From an uncultured Prevotellaceae bacterium (lineage in GTDB: Bacteria > Bacteroidota > Bacteroidia > Bacteroidales > Muribaculaceae), in NCBI GenBank assembly GCA_947165485.1, contig CAMVAP010000006.1, positions 24,343 to 88,342 of the forward strand: a stretch of DNA of 64,000 nt, written 5' to 3'. The notes beneath the pieces are model-generated. The model was not told the DNA's origin. It saw nothing but the letters and a program-made list of their open reading frames with translations, and made no database searches. The first letter of the stretch is position 1. Each line of letters opens with the position of its first letter. Below are positions 1 to 7,579 of the stretch, in pieces. The position numbers and the translations under genes were made by a program.

Positions 1-1437
1 ACCTACGAGAACTCGACGATTGCCGAGGACTATGCGGCACAGACCATCTTTGGTGGTAATGCGGCAAGCGGCATCCTGCCCATCTCGCTGGCATTTAATG
101 GCAAGAAGACGCGCTATGATGCGGGACACGGCATCCACTATGGCGCCAATCGATTGGGCTACTCCATTCCTGCCGAGGTGGGACTGGATAACCGCTTGAC
201 TTCACAAATCGATTCGGTGTGTCGCCTGGGCGTGCAACAGCATGCCTTCCCGGGTTGCCAAGTCATCGTCGCACGACATGGCAAGGTGATTTATAAAGGC
301 TCATTTGGCACCATCGACTATGGCAGCACGGTCAAGGTCGATGACAACACGCTGTTTGACCTCGCATCGGTTTCCAAGGCCACTGGCACCATCAGCGGTG
401 TTATGAAAGCCTTTGACGACGGCAAGTTCCGCCTTGACGACAAGGCGAGTGAATACATTCCCGGCCTGCGGGACGGTGACAAGCAGGACATCACGTTCCG
501 CGACCTGTTGTATCACGAGACAGGTATGCCCGCATCGCTCAACATGTGGCAGATGATGATGGATCCCAGCACCTATAGCGGTGTGCTCATCGCTGGGGCC
601 GAGGATGCCACCCACCCCATCAAGGTCATGAACGGTTCGTGGGGCCACAAGGATGCCAAGTTGCGCACCGACATCCTCTCGACCCACAAGACCGACAAAT
701 TCAATATCGCCATTGCCGACGGTGTGTGGGGCGGACGAGTCACCTATGACTCCATCATGAACCGCATGTACCACGCCAAGCTGGGTAAAAAGAAATACCT
801 GTACAGCTGCTGCAACTTCTCATTGCTCGCCGATGCCGTGCAGCGCATGACCCACTCACCGCTCAACTACTATGTGAACAACTACATCTTTGCTCCCCTG
901 GGTGCCTATCACACGATGTACCGCCCCTTGAGCAAATACTCGCGCGACGAAATCAGCTTCACCGAGAAAGACACCTACTTGCGCCGCCAGCACATGCATG
1001 GATATGTTCATGACGAGCTGGCAGCCTTCTCGGGTGGAGTACAGGGCAATGCGGGACTATTCAGCAATGCCAATGACCTGGCCAAGCTCTTCCAGATGTG
1101 GCTCAATGGAGGAACCTATGGTGGCGTGCGGCTCTTGAAGTCATCAACAGTCGAGACCTTCATCACCCAGAAGAGTCCCAACAGTCACCGCGGACTGGGC
1201 TTCGACAAGCCCGTTGTGGGCAATCCCGATGCCAGCAACACCTGTGCCGAGGCCACACCCGAGACCTTCGGGCACACTGGATTCACGGGCACCTGCTACT
1301 GGGTGGATCCCAAGAACGACATGTTTTACATCTTCCTGAGCAACCGCGTGAGCCCCACGCGCAACAACCCAAACTTTGGCCGAATCAGCGCCCGCAGCCA
1401 CATCCAATCACTCATTTACAAGGCCATCAGAAATTAG
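1..1437 (+). CDS. GH3 / serine beta-lactamase-like fusion protein, 3' part
   Basis: Partial gene: the frame is open from base 1, so the true start lies left of the window. The first ~50 visible residues look like the C-terminal end of a glycoside hydrolase family 3 (NagZ-like) region; the remainder is a class C beta-lactamase/DD-peptidase-like domain. Visible motifs are Ser-x-x-Lys (SVSK, S codon at 367), a Tyr-Ser-Cys in the place of the usual YxN (Tyr codon at 802) and His-Thr-Gly (1273-1281). GH3/beta-lactamase fusions are known in Bacteroidetes as putative peptidoglycan or amino-sugar processing enzymes of the envelope. It ends 18 bases before the TlpA-like gene, so the two may be cotranscribed. 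A start at the TTG at 154 would discard clearly homologous sequence. Domain calls are strong; substrate is inferred. Confidence 0.85.
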   Translation, partial: TYENSTIAEDYAAQTIFGGNAASGILPISLAFNGKKTRYDAGHGIHYGANRLGYSIPAEVGLDNRLTSQIDSVCRLGVQQHAFPGCQVIVARHGKVIYKGSFGTIDYGSTVKVDDNTLFDLASVSKATGTISGVMKAFDDGKFRLDDKASEYIPGLRDGDKQDITFRDLLYHETGMPASLNMWQMMMDPSTYSGVLIAGAEDATHPIKVMNGSWGHKDAKLRTDILSTHKTDKFNIAIADGVWGGRVTYDSIMNRMYHAKLGKKKYLYSCCNFSLLADAVQRMTHSPLNYYVNNYIFAPLGAYHTMYRPLSKYSRDEISFTEKDTYLRRQHMHGYVHDELAAFSGGVQGNAGLFSNANDLAKLFQMWLNGGTYGGVRLLKSSTVETFITQKSPNSHRGLGFDKPVVGNPDASNTCAEATPETFGHTGFTGTCYWVDPKNDMFYIFLSNRVSPTRNNPNFGRISARSHIQSLIYKAIRN

Positions 1438-1455
1438 CTTTAATCTGAGATAATT

Positions 1456-2460
1456 ATGAAACGGATAACTTTTATTTTCACTGCACTGTTGCTGCTCGCA
1501 TCTTGCAGCAAGGGGTACAAGGTCACCGTCACCTTCCCCGACGAGAGCGCCAACGGCGAGACCGCCTTCTTGACCAACTATGACACGGGTGACACCATAG
1601 CCACAGCCACTATCGAGAACAACACCTGCATCCTCGAAGGCACAGCCGACGATAGCTTCTTTGCCCGCCTGTATGCTGGCGGTAACCCCTATGGCTTCAT
1701 CGTCGAGCCTGGTGAGGTAAGACTCAACATCGCCGAGGGTACCGCCATCAGTCCGCTCAACGACAAAATGGCGGCATGGAGCAAGGAAGCGCAAAAGATT
1801 GCAGATGACACAACGCTGACCGATGTCGAGAGCGATGCCCGCTATGCCGAGGAACTCAAGAAATTCTACCTCGACAACAAGGACAACGCCATCGGGCCTT
1901 GGGCATTCTGCAACTATTTGATGTACAAAGACTTCAGCGAGGCCGACATTGACGCGTTGCTCAAGGAAGCTCCAGCCGAGTATGCCCAGCTGAGACGTGT
2001 TGCCAAGATCAAGAACGCAGCCCGTCAACTCATCGTTACCGCCGAGGGGAAGAAGTTCACCGACTTTGAAGTCATGGCCGAGGACGGTGCCAAGCAGAAG
2101 CTCTCAGATTATGTGGGCAAGGGCAAAATTGTTGTCGTTGACTTCTGGGCCAGCTGGTGCCCGCCCTGCCGTGCCGAGATTCCCAAGTTGCAGGCATTGA
2201 AGGCCAAGCACGGCGACAAGTTTGATGTGCTGGGCATTGCCGTATGGGACAATCCTGACGACACCCGCAAGGCCATCGAGGAACTCAACATCACCTGGCC
2301 CGTCATCATCGGCACCAACAAGCTGACCGAACCCACCGACCTCTACGGCATCAAGAGCATCCCCCACGTCATTATCTTTGGCCCCGACGGTACCATCCTG
2401 TCCCGAGGCCTGACGGGTGATGACCTTGCCCTTAAACTCAATTCCTACCTGAAGTTCTAA
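1456..2460 (+). CDS. TlpA-like thiol-disulfide oxidoreductase lipoprotein (DUF4369 N-terminus)
   Basis: 334-residue envelope protein. A lipoprotein signal (hydrophobic stretch ending LLLASC, Cys about residue 17) anchors it to a membrane facing the periplasm. Residues ~20-190 resemble the DUF4369 beta domain that precedes many Bacteroidetes thioredoxins; residues ~200-334 are an AhpC/TSA-TlpA thioredoxin fold with the active site W234-C235-P-P-C238 and a later cis-Pro (SIPHV). The family reduces or isomerises disulfides in exported proteins, sometimes in cytochrome maturation; the partner here is unknown. It follows the GH3/beta-lactamase gene by 18 bases and is closed by a strong hairpin terminator. 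Confidence 0.9.
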   Translation: MKRITFIFTALLLLASCSKGYKVTVTFPDESANGETAFLTNYDTGDTIATATIENNTCILEGTADDSFFARLYAGGNPYGFIVEPGEVRLNIAEGTAISPLNDKMAAWSKEAQKIADDTTLTDVESDARYAEELKKFYLDNKDNAIGPWAFCNYLMYKDFSEADIDALLKEAPAEYAQLRRVAKIKNAARQLIVTAEGKKFTDFEVMAEDGAKQKLSDYVGKGKIVVVDFWASWCPPCRAEIPKLQALKAKHGDKFDVLGIAVWDNPDDTRKAIEELNITWPVIIGTNKLTEPTDLYGIKSIPHVIIFGPDGTILSRGLTGDDLALKLNSYLKF

Positions 2461-2499
2461 AAAAATCTTCAAGTAACAAGACACTCTCTATTTTAACAC

Positions 2500-2539
2500 A
2501 AGCGGTTGAGCCTTAAAACGACTCAACCGCTTGCTTTTA
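2500..2539 (+). terminator. Hairpin terminator after tlpA-like gene
   Basis: Perfect 11-bp stem (AAGCGGTTGAG at 2500-2510 with CTCAACCGCTT at 2522-2532), an 11-nt loop and a short T-rich tail. It lies 40 bases after the TlpA-like stop and between convergent genes; the complement also has a T-rich side, so it may work in both directions. Confidence 0.8.
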
Positions 2540-2566
2540 CACGCTCGTAACTTGTTTATATATATA

Positions 2567-2658
2567 GGGGAGGTGGCGCGAAGCGCCGGAGGATTATGAT
2601 TTTTCCATGAATTATATTCTCATGTAGCATCAACGCCCCGCCGCTCACGCGGCACCCC
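2567..2658. repeat. REP-like GC-rich imperfect inverted repeat
   Basis: Two GC-rich arms (2567-2592 and 2634-2658) flank an AT-rich ~40-base centre. Each arm holds its own small hairpin (GGCGC-GAA-GCGCC at 2575-2587; CCGC-TCA-CGCGG at 2641-2652), and the second arm is roughly the inverse complement of the first. It resembles repetitive extragenic palindromes in composition and in its position between convergent gene ends. Whether it is repeated elsewhere in the genome cannot be seen here. Confidence 0.5.
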
Positions 2659-2661
2659 TTC

Positions 2662-4146
2662 TTATCTAAGATGGAGAGTATCTAATGTCCTATTGACGAA
2701 CTCACGTAATTTGCTAATTATAAATTTGCCTTGACGCAATTTTTCGATTCGTGGATTTGGTGTTCCCTGATAATACCGGTTCTTGTCGAAAGCAAATGAT
2801 TGTCCTGCGACACAATCATAGCCACAAATGAATGAGGCAATATCAGCGTCGGACATTAGCGAATCACGGTAATACACATGGTTGCCATCATGCGAATAAT
2901 CAGAATCAGAATAATCAATACACGAAAAATCGCCTGATACAAAATACCTATCCTCTTGTACATAATGAGATGGAAATATCACAAATGTCGTTGGATTGGC
3001 TCCAGGCAACAGGCGATTTTCATAGTAAACATGCTTGCTGTCGGCAAACCAGTAACCTTCTACTCTATGTATGGTAGCAAAGTCAGTACCTTCAGGCATG
3101 GTCATCAGCTTTGGATTATAAACCGTTGTGCCATCAGTATGGAAAGCATTCCCTAGTCCAGCCTGCTCCATATTCTTGTGTTTTAGTGTATTGAGGTCTC
3201 GTATTGACGAGCCGTACGCCTCACAATATACACGATTTTTGTCTTTGGCATAGTGATATTCCCCTTTCAATACGGCGAAAGACGCTGGGTCTGCCCCCTC
3301 TACTATATTGTTTTTGTAATAGACACACTTGGCATCAACTGCATAGAATGTATTTAAAGCCTTAAACGTGCGGTAATCACCTACTGGCACCGCTTTTTTC
3401 TCTTCCGGTTCATTAATATAATAGACCTGAAGGCTATCTAAAGCCCAATTGTCATCTATCAGTCTGAAACTTCCCATATTTGCCACATGGAGAGGCTGGC
3501 CTCTCTTGTAGTAATCGTGTGCGTCATGAGCAAGATGTGAAAGTGCTTCATGAGCAAGATCTGAAATATCGCCATTTTGTACGGCAAAAGTGGCAGGATC
3601 TGCTCCCTCTATCATAATGCTATTATACCATACATGGTGCATATCGGTTGCATAATGATGGCCCAGGACTTTGAATGTACTTGGGTTAGCCCCTTCCAAT
3701 ATCTCATCCCAATAATAAGCATGGTTAACATCTAATGCATACGCTTTGTTTAGGCGTTTATAAGTCGAAGGATCATATTCAGGTTTCCTTTCCGATATAA
3801 TTGATGTGAATGCTAAAAACAGGCAGATAACAGCCACAGGTACAAATGGGCAAAAATAGAACAGCCATGTCCTTCCCAATTTTTTGGAAAATTTAAACCA
3901 CAACCTTATTAATGGGATCAGATAGATCGGGTAAAGCCAGATGGTCAGCGTTGCACCCCAACGGCAAATCTCGTCAATAGAGGATTGGATAGGCTCATCC
4001 CAAAAGAAGAATATGGACACATAGAAACCTATTGGCCACAACAACAGCGTTATAAGCATCAACCGGACAAAGTTTTTCTGGACAGTCGTAGGCCGTTCTC
4101 CCAAAATACGAGCAACCAGTCCTTTTGATTTAGTTTTCTGTTCCAT
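2662..4146 (-). CDS. DKNYY-repeat membrane protein
   Basis: 494 residues. Three hydrophobic segments in the first ~120 residues (about 26-49, 65-86, 93-118) predict a membrane anchor; the remainder is a tandem array of the DKNYY motif (D-x-x-x-VYY...GADP-x-TF-x-VL), for example YALDVNHAYYWDEILEGAN and ATDMHHVWYNSIMIEGADP. DKNYY domains are usually extracytoplasmic and have no established activity. AT content is higher than in the flanking housekeeping genes, suggesting accessory status. It stands alone on the minus strand, downstream of the duplicated ppdK tail. Confidence 0.8.
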   Translation of the reverse strand: MEQKTKSKGLVARILGERPTTVQKNFVRLMLITLLLWPIGFYVSIFFFWDEPIQSSIDEICRWGATLTIWLYPIYLIPLIRLWFKFSKKLGRTWLFYFCPFVPVAVICLFLAFTSIISERKPEYDPSTYKRLNKAYALDVNHAYYWDEILEGANPSTFKVLGHHYATDMHHVWYNSIMIEGADPATFAVQNGDISDLAHEALSHLAHDAHDYYKRGQPLHVANMGSFRLIDDNWALDSLQVYYINEPEEKKAVPVGDYRTFKALNTFYAVDAKCVYYKNNIVEGADPASFAVLKGEYHYAKDKNRVYCEAYGSSIRDLNTLKHKNMEQAGLGNAFHTDGTTVYNPKLMTMPEGTDFATIHRVEGYWFADSKHVYYENRLLPGANPTTFVIFPSHYVQEDRYFVSGDFSCIDYSDSDYSHDGNHVYYRDSLMSDADIASFICGYDCVAGQSFAFDKNRYYQGTPNPRIEKLRQGKFIISKLREFVNRTLDTLHLR

Positions 4147-4352
4147 ATTGATTTCTATTTATGATTTTGACACTATATTCTGATTTGTCTGTTTATTTCG
4201 CAATTCTCTATTGCTTGTAACGATATATGCAATGAAAAATTCCTTGGCGAAAATACTAAAATAATTGCGAACCGCAAATCAGAGGCACAAATTGTCGCAG
4301 ATTGTGCGACGTTTTTAGTCATTAATCGTCGGGAGCCCTCTTCTGACGATTA

Positions 4353-4386
4353 AAAAAAGGACCTGCTCAAACGGACAGGTCCCTTT
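4353..4386 (-). terminator. Terminator belonging to the duplicated ppdK 3' end
   Basis: Read on the minus strand, a 7-bp stem (GGACCTG/CAGGTCC, forward 4359-4382) is followed by seven U residues. It lies just past the stop codon of the ppdK tail fragment and matches in layout the terminator of intact ppdK at 8358-8391. Confidence 0.8.
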
Positions 4387-4407
4387 ACTTCTTTAGTTAG
4401 AGTTAGC

Positions 4408-4441
4408 TTATGCGTTCTCCACAGCGGCCTGGGCGGCAGCT
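4408..4441 (-). pseudogene. Duplicated ppdK 3'-end fragment
   Basis: On the minus strand this encodes AAAQAAVENA followed by TAA, nearly the same as the final residues AAAQAAVEE-stop of intact ppdK at 8412. The shared DNA (ACAGCGGCCTG-GCGGC-GC, about 18 of 20 bases) and the terminator behind it show a second copy of the gene end. Upstream of the fragment, to the right, the similarity stops at once. The simplest reading is a 3' end displaced by insertion of the island. Confidence 0.75.
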
Positions 4442-4476
4442 AACGGATGCTGATTATCAGTACATTACAATGAATC

Positions 4477-4498
4477 TGGGAAACATTTGGGAAACATT
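4477..4498. repeat. Tandem 11-bp direct repeat at island edge
   Basis: TGGGAAACATT occurs twice with no gap (4477-4487, 4488-4498), 36 bases from the ppdK tail copy. Short direct repeats at this distance from an attachment core resemble arm-type recombinase sites; that role is inferred. Confidence 0.45.
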
Positions 4499-4513
4499 AT
4501 GAGCATGAACTGC

Positions 4514-4718
4514 ACATTCTGCACCCGATTTCCCCTAATTCAAACATACTAATCATCTTCTGTCTCTTCACTAATTTCTTGTCCTATAATTTTTAATTGT
4601 TAAACACTGATTGCATCTCCGTGGTTCAAACACGTTCTGCAAACTTTGTTTGCGAAGTTAATGATTTCTTCTGACTTTACGCTCATTCTGCATGGTTTTC
4701 TTGCAGAATGTGTTTGAG
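4514..4718. repeat. Iteron-like ACATTCTGCA words, one pair forming an inverted repeat
   Basis: Copies are ACATTCTGCA (4514-4523), ACGTTCTGCA (4632-4641), TCATTCTGCA (4683-4692) and an inverted ACATTCTGCA (4702-4711). The second and fourth are embedded in a longer inverted pair, TTCAAACACGTTCTGCAA (4625-4642) against TTGCAGAATGTGTTTGAG (4701-4718), matching at 16 of 18 bases. Such sets typically bind recombinases or replication proteins. Confidence 0.45.
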
Positions 4719-5173
4719 TTTTAACATATATAGACGAATTGGCATATCTTCTTGCCACAATTTGTCTCAGTTAAAAGAAAAACGGACAGATTCTTGCGGT
4801 GTAAGTTTTGGTTTAAGTTTAGATGTTCTTATATATAATAAGTTAAAGTAAACCTTAACCAATAATGATTGAGTTTACCATTTTCAGTTTAGAGGTTCAT
4901 GTATAATAAATACATGGGGAAACATTAACCTAAATTTTGCAATATGAAACGACTTGATGATTCCACCAATAATCATTTTTCTTTTTACAGAAGAATAATC
5001 CATTTATTAGTCCCATCCCCTTCTCATTCTACCCTCCTTTTCTGATAAGCCAGTTTTTGAAGAGAAGGGTAAAAACTGTATTTTCAAAGTAACATAATTA
5101 TAAAAGTTAACAAAAATGTCTATAAAACGGGAAAAAATGCACTGATGTCCATGGTTTATTCAAATGAAATGCC

Positions 5174-5181
5174 TACCTTTG
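5174..5181 (+). promoter_or_regulatory. -7 promoter element of the AbiE pair
   Basis: TACCTTTG matches the Bacteroidetes TAnnTTTG element. It falls inside the codons that an upstream ATG at 5164 would use, so translation more likely begins at 5215. Confidence 0.7.
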
Positions 5182-5214
5182 CATTTGAAAAATCATCAAA
5201 ATTTCAAAGGTCTT

Positions 5215-5826
5215 ATGATAAACAGACATTCTATAGATAGCAATACTTTAAGGCAACGCATAGAAGCGATGCCTGAAGATAGTATTCTGTTCCGCTCTGA
5301 CTTCCCAGAATATCACGCTGAGTTTGTTGGTAGCACCTTGTCTGAACTAACCAATGAGGAAGTATTGACAAAGATTGCGCAAGGCATTTATGCCAAACCT
5401 CGAAAAAGTCGGTTCGGAATTGTACTTCCTACTGTTGATAAAGTGGTACAAGCTATAGCAACCCGTGATAATGCCCAAGTTTTACCTTCAGGCATGACAG
5501 CGCTAAATATACTAGGGCTATCTACGCAGGTTCCAATGAATTATACATACTTGACAACAGGCAGCGAGAGGACAGTTAAACTCGCCAATCGTCAAGTAAC
5601 TTTGAAACGCGGTGTCCCCAAGAATTTCTGTTATGAGACTCGCCTCATTGCCTTATTGGTCCAAGCTCTTAGGTCGCTAAAGCAAGAGAATGTAACCGAT
5701 AACGAGCTGCAGACGATAAATTCACTTATATCAAAAGAACCAAACAAGGAATCATTGATGCGTGACGTGGATTTGATGCCTGCATGGATGAAGCGAATCA
5801 TAAAACCGATGCTTAAAACAGAATAA
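5215..5826 (+). CDS. AbiEi-like antitoxin (DUF6088 family)
   Basis: 203 residues from the ATG at 5215. The N-terminal ~70 residues fit a winged-helix DNA-binding region (SILFRSDF, then the basic GIYAKPRKSRFG), followed by a helical domain of the type IV toxin-antitoxin AbiEi/DUF6088 class. The family represses its own operon and counteracts the AbiEii nucleotidyltransferase. The cognate toxin starts 5 bases after its stop, the standard order. An upstream in-frame ATG at 5164 is rejected because a -7 promoter element lies within those codons. AT-rich composition suits an acquired defence module. Confidence 0.85.
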   Translation: MINRHSIDSNTLRQRIEAMPEDSILFRSDFPEYHAEFVGSTLSELTNEEVLTKIAQGIYAKPRKSRFGIVLPTVDKVVQAIATRDNAQVLPSGMTALNILGLSTQVPMNYTYLTTGSERTVKLANRQVTLKRGVPKNFCYETRLIALLVQALRSLKQENVTDNELQTINSLISKEPNKESLMRDVDLMPAWMKRIIKPMLKTE

Positions 5827-5831
5827 AGACA

Positions 5832-6857
5832 ATGGGAAAACTTTGGTTAAACAATGAGCTTGTCGATCGTCTAGCGATGCTACAACAGACGGAAGCCACG
5901 CATCCTGGTATCAATCAAGTGGGTATAGAAAAGGACTGGTGGGTAACTGTCACGTTGAAAGCTCTGTTCCAGACGGACTGTCGTGAATGGTTGATATTCA
6001 AGGGAGGCACGTCACTCTCAAAAGGTTTCAATATTATTGAACGTTTTTCTGAGGACATAGACTTAGCCATCAGCCACTCTTTCTTTGGCATAGAGAAGTC
6101 AAACAAAAGCCAACGCGATAAACTGAAGAAGCTGGCACGAAAGTATATACAAGAAAAACTTTCGGCTCAAATTGACTCACATTTAAAGAGCATGGGTGTC
6201 ACCGGGTACACCATCGAGAATGTCACCCAAGTGCAAGACAAGAATGGAGAATGGAAACCTATAGACTCGGACAAAGATCCTACGGTCATACTGCTACATT
6301 ATCCGTCCATCATTGAAGACACTATCACTTACATTCCTCCACGTGTGAAAATCGAGATTAGCTGCCTCTCCATGGACGAACCAACAGAGGAACGTTACAT
6401 TCACTCATTAATTGGTGAGACCTTTGAAGAGGAAGACATAGATGCCAATTGCAAGATAAGAACTGTTGTTCCTACACGCACATTCTTGGAAAAAATATTT
6501 CTGTTGGCCGAAGAGTTTCAGAAAGATAAGCCTAGAAGCGTTCGTATGTCCCGTCATCTGTACGACTTGGAGAAACTGATGGACACTGAATATGGGCGGG
6601 AGGCTTTGGCTGACCGCACTCTCTATGACGCAATTGTTGAGCATCGTAGAGCATATTACGCCTTGAAGTATGTGAACTACGATCTTCATGCTCCTGCTTC
6701 TATCAATTTTATGATACCAGAGCAAGCAATTGAATCATGGAAAGCCGACTATGCAGACATGCGACGATTCTTCATCTATGGTCAGTCATTAGAGTTCGAC
6801 GAGCTAATGCAAAAAATATCAGAGCTACAAAAAAGAGTAAGGGACATGGCAATATAA
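5832..6857 (+). CDS. AbiEii/AbiGii-family nucleotidyltransferase toxin
   Basis: 341 residues. It carries the DNA polymerase beta-like signature of this family: FKGGTSLSK (about residues 57-65) followed by the metal-binding SEDIDLAI. AbiEii proteins are cytoplasmic toxins that use NTPs to modify a cellular target and cause abortive infection or plasmid-stabilising growth arrest; this copy's target cannot be read from sequence. It is coupled to the AbiEi-like antitoxin with a 5-base gap. Length and motifs look intact. Confidence 0.9.
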   Translation: MGKLWLNNELVDRLAMLQQTEATHPGINQVGIEKDWWVTVTLKALFQTDCREWLIFKGGTSLSKGFNIIERFSEDIDLAISHSFFGIEKSNKSQRDKLKKLARKYIQEKLSAQIDSHLKSMGVTGYTIENVTQVQDKNGEWKPIDSDKDPTVILLHYPSIIEDTITYIPPRVKIEISCLSMDEPTEERYIHSLIGETFEEEDIDANCKIRTVVPTRTFLEKIFLLAEEFQKDKPRSVRMSRHLYDLEKLMDTEYGREALADRTLYDAIVEHRRAYYALKYVNYDLHAPASINFMIPEQAIESWKADYADMRRFFIYGQSLEFDELMQKISELQKRVRDMAI

Positions 6858-6888
6858 GTTTTCCTCAACAAAAAAGATAAACGGCAAC

Positions 6889-7476
6889 ATGACACACCGA
6901 CCGAGCAAGCAGTTTAACACCTACAAGGAGGGGCTGGATCTGGAGCTCCTCCGGGAGTACTGCATGGAGCATGGGGAGGCGCGGACGTTTCTGCGCGGCG
7001 AGACGCTAGAGGTTGCGGGCGAGACGGCGCAGTGGGTAGCCTATGTGGAGCGGGGATGCTTCAAATACATGGTGCGCAACGGCGAGGAGGGAAAGGATTA
7101 CTGCACAGGCTTCGCCTTCGAAGGAGAGTTCGTTGCAGATTACCCGAATTGTCTTTCTGGTAAGAATTCCGAGGTGACTATTATGGCTGGGACATCATGC
7201 AAAGTATTCCAAATCCAAGGCAAAGATTTGTGTTCTTTGCTGGAGTCTGCCAATATGAGAGACCTCAAACAAGCCATATCTGACAACCTTTTTGCCCAAG
7301 TATATACACAATATCTTGATTCCTATCGTATGACAACTAGAGAACGATATAAACGTTTACTCAGTCGTTGTCCAGAAATTGTACAATGCATCAGTCTGAA
7401 AGATATAGCTTCTTATCTAAAAGTAACTCCTACCACAATCAGTAACATTCGCCGTGAGATAACTTTCAGTCTGTAA
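6889..7476 (+). CDS. Crp/Fnr-family regulator, mosaic composition
   Basis: 195 residues: a cyclic-nucleotide-binding-like beta-barrel (about 15-115) and a C-terminal HTH (about 165-190; LKDIASYLKVTPTTISNIRR). Proteins of this kind in Bacteroidetes often lack the cNMP-binding arginine signature, and none is evident here. Composition changes abruptly inside the gene: by hand count about 60% GC for 6901-7140 and about 39% for 7141-7440, while the reading frame continues. That suggests a recombinant of two homologues. It starts 31 bases after the toxin gene and precedes an 18-bp palindrome and an SDR gene it may regulate. Confidence 0.85.
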   Translation: MTHRPSKQFNTYKEGLDLELLREYCMEHGEARTFLRGETLEVAGETAQWVAYVERGCFKYMVRNGEEGKDYCTGFAFEGEFVADYPNCLSGKNSEVTIMAGTSCKVFQIQGKDLCSLLESANMRDLKQAISDNLFAQVYTQYLDSYRMTTRERYKRLLSRCPEIVQCISLKDIASYLKVTPTTISNIRREITFSL

Positions 7477-7478
7477 AT

Positions 7479-7496
7479 TCTCAAAACGTTTTGAGA
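7479..7496. promoter_or_regulatory. 18-bp perfect palindrome, candidate operator
   Basis: TCTCAAAACGTTTTGAGA is perfectly symmetric with no loop, starts 3 bases after the Crp/Fnr stop and lies about 60 bases before the -7 element of the SDR gene. The absence of a loop argues against a terminator; a dimeric HTH regulator site is the better guess. Confidence 0.45.
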
Positions 7497-7555
7497 GTTT
7501 GAATGTCTAATGACAATTTTATTTCGAAATATACGCTTAGCTTATACATTCTCAT

Positions 7556-7563
7556 TACCTTTG
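7556..7563 (+). promoter_or_regulatory. -7 promoter element of SDR gene
   Basis: TACCTTTG fits TAnnTTTG, 17 bases before the ATG at 7580, so the leader would be about 10 nt. No good -33 element is seen, consistent with activator dependence. Confidence 0.65.
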
Positions 7564-7579
7564 TACTCAAAAAAGTGAA

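Larger units (their letters stand above)
4147..5173. other. AT-rich non-coding region at left edge of island
   Basis: About 1 kb without a convincing gene. It contains, left to right: a stem (TAATCGTC/GACGATTA, 4323-4352), a terminator and ppdK tail remnant (4353-4441), a perfect 11-bp tandem repeat (4477-4498), four copies of an ACATTCTGCA-like word (4514-4711), and two related 45-bp AT-rich segments at 4816-4860 and 4886-4930 (about 70% alike by hand). Stop codons are frequent in all frames. It looks like the control and attachment end of a mobile element. Confidence 0.5.

Noticed and set aside
4323..4352. Stem TAATCGTC/GACGATTA as a terminator
   Set aside because: The A-rich side lies on the wrong side for either strand; the neighbouring hairpin at 4353-4386 is the better terminator. 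It may be only a minor palindrome.
4816..4930. Two 45-bp related AT-rich segments as functional direct repeats
   Set aside because: Only about 70% alike, in very AT-rich DNA where such similarity can occur by chance. Noted in the non-coding region entry only.
5164..5214. Upstream ATG for the AbiEi-like gene
   Set aside because: The codons coincide with a TACCTTTG promoter element and encode residues outside the family domain.
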